This document shows, piece after piece, positions 57,965-64,000 of a stretch of DNA of 64,000 bases. Made by a program: the position numbers and the translations under genes. The first letter of the stretch is position 1. Each line of letters begins with the position of its first letter. Below the pieces are notes generated by a model. The model was given only the letters and a program-made list of their open reading frames with translations. It searched no databases and had not been told where the DNA came from. Source of the stretch: Crambe crambe (Eukaryota > Porifera > Demospongiae > Poecilosclerida > Crambeidae); contig OZ004582.1 in NCBI GenBank assembly GCA_963924555.1, forward strand, positions 2,108,001 to 2,172,000, given 5' to 3'.

Positions 57965-58210
57965 ATCTTATTATAAACCCTTTTCTTAATAGTGCACACC
58001 TCTATCCATTGTAAATATTTGGTACTGATTTGAATGCTAGATAAAATTAATGATGCCTATGGGTGTTGTAAGCAATTCCTGAGCAGTAAGTTTAACTTAT
58101 TTTTTTCTTTTTTCCTCTAAAAAGTGGATACTAACTGTCACTTAAAAAATAGCTACTATTAATTTTGAGGGGTTCTTTTATTTATTTTAAATGCAATACA
58201 CCAATACTTC
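57965..58210. repeat. Diverged interspersed repeat, partner of 238-522
   Basis: Same order of words as at the start of the window: aaacccttttcttaatagtgcacacc, gggtgttgtaagcaattcctgagcagtaagtttaact, and aaatgcaatacaccaatacttcag. It lies between the end of the large uncharacterised gene and the Copia pol fragment. Confidence 0.5.
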
Positions 58211-59380
58211 AGTTGCCAAATGATCCTGATCCTGAGCCTGCTAATGTACCTGAGGATAGTGCACCTGATCCGGCAGTCAGAAGATCAACAAGGGAGAGAC
58301 GTCCGCCAGACATTGGCGTGCAGAGCAGCAACTTGACGTTTCAAAGTGAACCAGAATCGTTTGAATCAGCAACTACTTGGAAAGAGAGCTGTTGAAAGCA
58401 AATGGGTGTACAAGATTAAGAGAGGAGCCAATGGAAGCATTGAACGATACAAGGCCAGATTAGTTGCCCAAGGCTTCACTCAGCAACGTGGTGCAGATTA
58501 TGATGAGACATTCAGCCCTGTTGTGAGGATGGAGTCACTTCGTGTGCTGATCGCATTATGGACTTAAGCAATTGTCCAGATGTTGGAATGCAACCCTTGA
58601 TTCTTACCTTAAAGCTTTACACAGTCTACAAGTGATCCATGCATCTTGGCTGGACGGAGTGACCAGAGGATCAAGGAGGTGAAAGACACTCTTTCTCGCA
58701 GGTTTGATATCAAGGACCTCGGAAAATTGCACCACATTCTGGGAGTTGCTATTGAACAAGATGAAGAAAAGGGTCGCATCTGGATTGGTCAACCAACTTA
58801 CACCAGAAATCTCCTGGAAAAATTTGGGATGCAAGATTGCAAGTCCGTTGGCACTCCTGTAGATGTCAACACAAAGCGACTGATACTTGTCTATCAGTAC
58901 CAGACCAGACATTAACCTAGCAAAATTCTCTTCGAAACCTACTAATGTCCACTGGATGGCACTCAAGCGTGTTTTACGCTATCTGAAAGGCACTGTTGAC
59001 TTTGGAATACAGTACAAGAAAGGAGCTTCAGGTGAATGTGTTGGTTTCTTGGATGCTGATTGGGCTGGGGATCTTGACGACAGAGTGGAGGAGCCATCAC
59101 CTGGAGGAGCAAGAAGCAAGAGTGTGTTGCTCTCTCCACTGCAGAAGCGGAGTATATGGCACTTTCAAGTGCCGCCCAAGGTCTATATGGCTCAGAATGC
59201 TTACTGCTGAACTGGGAAGTCCACCTGAAGGACCGACTGTAATATTCGAAGATAACTATGTGTTGTCCCACTAAGGAGATGGCCGCTGATATGTTACCAA
59301 AGGTTTAACTCGTGAACAGTTCTGCACACTTCAGAGCAAAGCTGGAATTGTCCCTTTCGAACTAACCACACGCTAAGTTC
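58210..59380 (+). pseudogene. Copia pol fragment (RT and RNase H)
   Basis: Reads RRSTRERRPPDIG (integrase/RT linker), VESKWVYKIKRGANGSIERY, KARLVAQGFTQQRGADYDET, FSPVVRMESLRVLIAL, then after a deletion removing the YVDD box, RRFDIKDLGKLHHILGVAIE, RPDINLAKFSSKPTNVHWMA, RVLRYLKGTVDFGIQ and DADWAGDLDD of RNase H; later parts are out of frame (STAEAEYMAL equivalent near 59140). Frame shifts near 58385 and 58900. Polypurine tract gaggaggag at 59384-59392. Confidence 0.8.
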
Positions 59381-59393
59381 AAGTGAGGAGGAG

Positions 59394-59570
59394 TGTTGTG
59401 GAAACACTTGTAACTAAGCTATCGTAGTGTAATTTAATCTTATCTGAACTTTGAACTTATTATGTAATCATCTAGAACATTCTCTGATTTTTGTGTGTGC
59501 CACGTGTTTCAGTCTTTCTGATTCTATTAAACTTTACTAATACATACAACCATTAGAATATGATAGCGAA
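59394..59570 (+). repeat. Copia 3' LTR (start clear, end estimated)
   Basis: TGTTGTGGAAACACTTG follows directly after gaggaggag. LTR length is judged from the position of a catacaacca word near 59565; a definite end needs the missing 5' LTR. Confidence 0.5.
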
Positions 59571-59661
59571 CATCCATACCAAATACACCAGGCTTCCTAA
59601 CTTCGCTATTATGAATTATTTTGCTGCACCTACAAATCAGGATATGTGTTGTTGTAACTTC

Positions 59662-60746
59662 TTAGGATGTTGGTGAAAGATTCTTCAGTATCTTGTATGG
59701 TCCTCTCCAAGGTGTTTCCAGTTTCTCCTTAGCTGTTGGAATCAGAGCTAACACGAGGCTTCCTTCTGGAATATCTCTTTCAATTGCTTTTCCGTCAGCG
59801 TACTTCTTGGCTGCGAGCTTGGCTTTCTGGTCGGCTTCGTGGGCTGCTTCTCTACAGGCCATCAGTCTTGTTCTGAAATCTTCAGCAAATTCCAGGGCTC
59901 GTCTTGGAAAGTGTCTGCTCCCCGTGAGCTTTTCATATAGGAGGGAAAGTGGTCCTCTTGTTCCTGGTCCTAGCAATAATACCAAGGGTGAAAGTCCTGT
60001 GGCAGAACATGGAGAGTCTCTTGCTGTAAAGAGGGCTGTGTACAAATACTTGTCCAAATCTTGTTTCTCTGGAATAGACTTTCTCAGGTTTTGTTTCAAT
60101 GAGCGATGAAATCTTTCCAACATTCCGTTGGTTTCCGGATGGTAAGGAGTGGTTTTTATGTGGGTAACATCCAGGCTGTCAAGCAATGCTGCCATAACTT
60201 CTGAGGTGAAATTCGTTCCTTGGTCTGAAATAAGTTCTTCTGGTAAACCAAACATGCAGAAAACATGGTTCTGCAATGCCTCAGCAACTGTCTTTGCCGA
60301 TGTCTCTTTCAGTGGTACTGCCAATGGAAAAATCACTGTCAAGATGTATTTGAAGCCTTGTTTTGTGCGTGGTAGCGGACCCACAATGTCTATGGCTATC
60401 CTCTTGAATGGTTGATCCACGGCTGGTAATGGTTGAAGCATTGCTCTTCGTTTTGGTGCTCCTTCTTTCTGACAGGTAGAACAGCTCCACGATTTAGTCT
60501 CGGCCACCAAAAGTTCTGCAGGATTCTCCACTGAGTTCTTCTTCTGCCTGTGTGGCCTGCAAGGAGAGATGAGTGTGCAAGACTCAGGATATTTTCCACA
60601 AGCTTCTCTGGAATGACCAGTTGGAGGATTGGCTCCCCAATTCGGTTGGTTAATGGTATTTGTAGACCTGGGTCTTCTATCTGCAGTTCCTTCAGCTTCT
60701 CAGTAGTGATGTTATCCAGGACTCCAGTAGTCTCTGCTATCACCAA
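59662..60746 (-). pseudogene. Gypsy-type integrase
   Basis: The zinc-binding HHCC region is split over two frames: ILSLAHSSLLAGHTGRRRTQ in the upstream frame, CSTCQKEGAPKRRA in the downstream frame, with a shift near 60505. The core has FKRIAIDIVGPLPRTKQGFK (first Asp), ELISDQGTNFTSEVM (second Asp) and HPETNGMLERFHRSL (Glu), then YLYTALFTARDSPCSATGLS and an SH3-like tail (EGSLVLALIPTAKEKLETPW, RGPYKILK) with stop at 59662. DDE triad intact. It follows the protease ORF with a 7-base overlap and no reverse transcriptase between. Confidence 0.8.
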
Positions 60747-61594
60747 TTCTCCCTACGTTTCTGCCTTTTCGAACTCCTGCTTTTCCTTGGTCCCTTCTCA
60801 TTCCCTGGCTGGATTAGTGAGTCATCTACCTGTAGCAGGTCCATTGTGTTGGTATCTCTCTCCTCTGGCATAAAAGAGTCTTCCTTTGTGCTTTTGTCCA
60901 GATCTACTTGGTCTTGAGCAGCACTAGAAATGTGTGGATCACCTTCCTCTTCTGGTGTAGAAAATTCTTCTATCACACTTTCATCTGGATTTAGTTGGTC
61001 TTGAACAGTACTTGAAATATTCTCCTCCTCTTGTGTTAGCTCCTCGGCAACTTCCAGAATGGTAACAGGTTCTCCTTCATCCAGACCAACTGCTTTTGGA
61101 GTGGCTTTCGAGGCTTTGGTTTTCTCCTCTGCTTCTGCTAGTTCCTTCTCCAGCTTCTTTTTCTGGTAGCGTGTGAGTACTTCATCGGATCGTAGAGGGC
61201 AGATAATATCCATCTCTTCGAAAAGTTGCTCGTTCCACAGGTCTTGAAGTCTTTTATTTACGTTGTAAATGCTTTCGATATCTGTCCCAAGCAGGGCAGC
61301 CCTGTTTAGATGCTTCGATACCACTACTTCACCTTCAAACAGTTGCTTTCCAACTTGAATCTGAACCTTTGCTGTAGGGTAAGTTTCCTTCCCTCGGTTC
61401 CCGAACTCCACCTCAATGGTCTTCCCAGTGTAGTTCTCCCTTGGTACTGCCGTTGGGTGTACCAGTGTCACATCTGAGCCTCCATCAATTTTCAACCCCT
61501 GGTAGAACTGTCCACAGATGAGTCCATGTACTTCCAAGGGCCTCTTATCTCTTCTTGAGTCACTCAATTGGCATTCGTCTGTGGCTCTCTGCAC
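60740..61594 (-). pseudogene. Gypsy-type protease with acidic carboxy extension
   Basis: A 284-codon ORF. LKIDGGSDVTLVHPTAV carries a D-G-G-S in place of D-T/S-G-S, then YTGKTIEVEF, FEGEVVVSKHLNRAALLGTD, a retropepsin-like order. The rest (residues about 150-284) is a glutamate-rich repeat-like region (VQDQLNPDESVIEEF and AQDQVDLDKSTKEDS are diverged copies) ending basic (KSRSSKRQKRREN). No RT motifs. The start may lie further upstream, since the first codon is not certain. Confidence 0.6.
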
Positions 61595-61639
61595 TTGAAA
61601 AACTTCCTTATATCAGATATGAGCACGTTTAGTTGGCAG

Positions 61640-61900
61640 TGCCAAAATTTGGCAAAAAATTTTTTTAAGCATAAATGGCAAATATGATCCTTGAACAAAG
61701 CACAGATGAAGTTTGGAGCTCAGACTACAAGTACAAAGGCTTCAAATGAAGCGCTAAAGTTAGCTAGTCAGCCATTGAAGCTTCGTGCACGGAGATTCTA
61801 GTCAGGCTGAAATTCATTGAACTTTAGGCAGGCTTTCCAGCTTATGCGCTGGGAAATATGAACTTACTAAGCTATCTGCGCTACCTTCGGTACCTTGCTT
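61640..61900 (-). repeat. Dispersed repeat, inverted copy
   Basis: Inverted copy of the repeat at 27535-28010: cttcaaatgaagcgctaaagttagctag, gaagcttcgtgcacggag, ggctttccagcttatgcgct. The stretch to 62230 continues with non-coding sequence, including gagctggcgcgacgtcgccagtccagc, a GC-rich near-palindrome at about 62072-62098. No gene seen. Confidence 0.55.
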
Positions 61901-62241
61901 CTCTTCTCGGAGCTTCGGTTGGACCTTTCTCAAGCCAAAAGGCATAATGTTCACGTTGCTTAGTCAGCTTTTCTCGAAAAAACAATAACGCTAAGGGAGT
62001 CACTACTTTCACATCGTTTGATGACCCCTAGAGGTCAAAGTCCATGCGAATTATAGTCTACGAAGTGAGTCAAGAGCTGGCGCGACGTCGCCAGTCCAGC
62101 TTTCCATCATTTTTTTAAAAAAGAGAAGCTTTTGGAGGCGACTACCCCAGGCAGGACAACCATTGTTCTTTTCAGACACCCTTGCAATTGGGAGGTGATA
62201 AAAGAATTATGTTGAAAAAGGCAACATTAATTTTCTATCGT

Positions 62242-64000
62242 TTATTGACAAACAATGTTACATGTAAAATTTGATGAAGGAGGATAGTCAAGTGAATTAC
62301 TGTCTTCTTCATCTGACACAATAAGATCATAGTGGTTTCCATTGAAGTGAAGTAGCTCAAGGTGGTAGTTGGGCAGTTTTGTCATATGAACAAGTCTTCT
62401 GATACTGGGGACATAGTCACAAGTTATTTGGCTAGGTTGTGCCAAAGGACAATATCTTGACCATCGATATTCTCTTGAGTCATCTAATTGAGCAAAAGTA
62501 TAAACTGGTACTTGTAGCATGGTAGCAGCAGCAAGAATTTCTATATCTGTGCCCCAAACTCCAAAAGTATCCATTTCCACACAATACTGTCTAATTTCAA
62601 CTTTACGCTTATATCTTTGCTCTATATGAGGCAAGAAAAACCTTGAATTCACATAGATAAAGCCAAATAATGTTGTTCGGATTCTATAATGGAAACTTTC
62701 TGTCCCAACCAGTGCTTTGACAGAGACCGAAATAGGCAATTACCATCAGCAGTTGTAATATTGGGTCTTCTTCCACAGGCCTTGAGCAGTTGTACACAAG
62801 GAGTGTATACAGGGGATGTTGGGGGGTCAAAATACATCCTCTGAGAAAGTTTAGGTATAACTTCTCCAGGTACGAATACCTCAGCTAGAGTCATGAATAA
62901 CTGTGGTGTGGTTTGCAGAGGAATAAACTTATCTTCTCTACTCAGTGGTATATCACTATCTTGATTTCCTTTCTCTCCTATCTGCTGGTTGCACCCTCCT
63001 GCCTGATCTGCATCATAAGAAATATAAAATCTGTGCAAACATGATGCATGAACTGAGCTTGATCACCTTTATTCACTTTGACAGTCCCTGTGCACACTCT
63101 GTGAACACACTTCTGCTTTTTCTTCCCTTTCCCACCAAATTTTGTCATGTCCTTGCAATTTCTACATGATCCACAGTCTTCTCTTTTACAGCCTATGCAC
63201 TCCTTGCATCCTCGCTTCCTTGATGTGCCCATCACAAGTACATTCCCTAATGAACAAAATATTGGCGGACCCATATGAATATGGACTGGACTGGTGGACT
63301 GGACTAGAAAATTTAACCACAATTCATTTAAGTTGCAGGGGGAAAATTCAGAGTTCAATGGGGGTTCAGACCCTCCCTCCTGCTTTTTGTGCAACGCAAA
63401 CAAAGTAAATTGTGAAAATGAAGTTTAGGGGGGGGGGGGGGGGGGGGGGGGGGTATGCTTGAAGCTGGGATGTAGGAACCAGAGGGGTTGAGGTTGAGTA
63501 ACAGTGTATGGGCATACAATGTGTGTGTACACATGGTTTACAAAGATACAAGTATACAACAATTTTCTGGTTGGTTATCAAAAACATGTGCATGATCTGA
63601 TCACTGCCAAATTATTTATGAAATGGCTTCTTAAAAAGTGTATGCAGGTTTTACCTTCAAGCAATTTAGAATCCACAAACTCACCTTGCCTATTGCCACT
63701 CTGAGGTATTGCCATTGCTTTCTGGGAAGCTGCTGCCAAGTTTCTGTACTTCTTCACTGTCTTTCGAGCAGCCTATAAAATTAAATATTACCATCAGCCA
63801 CTATAATTTGCAAAAAAACAATACACATCTTTACCTTTCGTAGAGTTTGTGCCTTCTTTCCCACTCGGTCTCTGAATGCAGCATCTTGTTTTTTTCTGCC
63901 TCGTTTAGGTGCCAATGGCAAAGCACTGATTGATTGTGAAACTTTGTTTTGCCTGGATAGTTTAAGCTTCTTACGCAGTTGTGGGCGTAGAAGAATGCCA
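62242..64000 (-). CDS. AT-hook, CXXC zinc finger and OTU-type protease gene, 5' part outside the window
   Basis: Exons on the minus strand: 64000-63835 (partial; APKRGRKKQDAAFRDRVGKK, an AT-hook-like motif), 63772-63685, 63246-63067 and 63007-62242, with consistent phases. Exon 3 has a CXXC finger: CKECIGCKREDCGSCRNC, KFGGKGKKKQKC and RVC, all eight cysteines. Exon 4 carries an OTU domain: TADGNCLFRSLSK with the catalytic Cys, WGTDIEILAAATMLQVPVYT, and HFNGNHYDLIV with the catalytic His, then the stop at 62242. A single-base frame shift near 62715 separates the Cys from the rest, so the copy is probably inactive unless that is a sequence error. OTU domains are deubiquitinase-like; CXXC fingers bind unmethylated CpG. 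Function inferred only. Confidence 0.7.
63428..63453 (+). repeat. Run of 26 G in an intron
   Basis: Uninterrupted G run in intron 2 of the CXXC/OTU gene. Similar runs are at 40530-40554 and 43952-43966, and as C at 50410-50431 and 45150 region. Confidence 0.9.

Overview
The window reads as a transposon-rich piece of an animal nuclear genome. It is AT-rich, genes are split by short GT-AG introns (about 50-200 bases), and almost every recognisable coding piece belongs to a mobile element. The family mix (integrase-like DNA transposons, HECT genes, MULEs with PHD fingers, Tigger, Harbinger, hAT/ZMYM-like, BEL, Copia, Gypsy, DIRS-type) and the many agctagct-like words suggest an early-branching metazoan, most likely a demosponge, with a cnidarian as second choice. 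This is inference from family composition. I see no clear conserved single-copy host gene.

Layout. 1-720: diverged repeat with a small acidic ORF. 717-12755: a large DNA element with inverted ends carrying about 20-base subterminal tandem repeats. It holds a HECT gene read rightward from the left end and an integrase-like gene read leftward from the right end, and is split by a nested MULE (3170-7055) and a long palindrome (2651-3099). 12.9-17.7 kb: an orphan histone 3' stem-loop, a MITE, an uncharacterised gene remnant, two oppositely oriented BEL pieces, an integrase fragment and a Copia 3' end. 17.9-21.7 kb: an uncharacterised TE-type gene followed by a degenerate satellite. 21.8-26.5 kb: fragments of hAT, DIRS-type and Copia-like elements.

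26.7-34 kb is the best-preserved part: a decayed integrase copy, a HECT fragment, then an apparently intact five-exon integrase-like transposase gene (413 codons, minus strand) placed head-to-head, 123 bases apart, with an apparently intact four-exon RING-type gene (354 codons, plus strand). 35.8-36.7 kb: tandem repeats. 37-40 kb: a broken Gypsy element. 40.6-44.4 kb: a second MULE with 50-base terminal repeats and a perfect 9-base target duplication, inserted in a BEN-like TE gene.

45.8-50 kb: Harbinger transposase, a C2H2 ORF and a multi-exon HECT gene on the minus strand. 50.2-53.1 kb: another HECT gene invaded by a Tigger element, giving an in-frame Tigger-HECT ORF. 53.1-58 kb: two divergent genes of uncharacterised TE-type families, the larger with an internal inversion. 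58.2-61.6 kb: Copia pol with its 3' LTR, then a Gypsy-like protease and integrase on the other strand. 62.2-64 kb: an AT-hook/CXXC/OTU gene that runs off the right edge.

Theme: ubiquitin-related domains (four HECT loci, one RING, one OTU) recur beside transposase genes, most clearly with the integrase-like families. That association is the main candidate novelty here.
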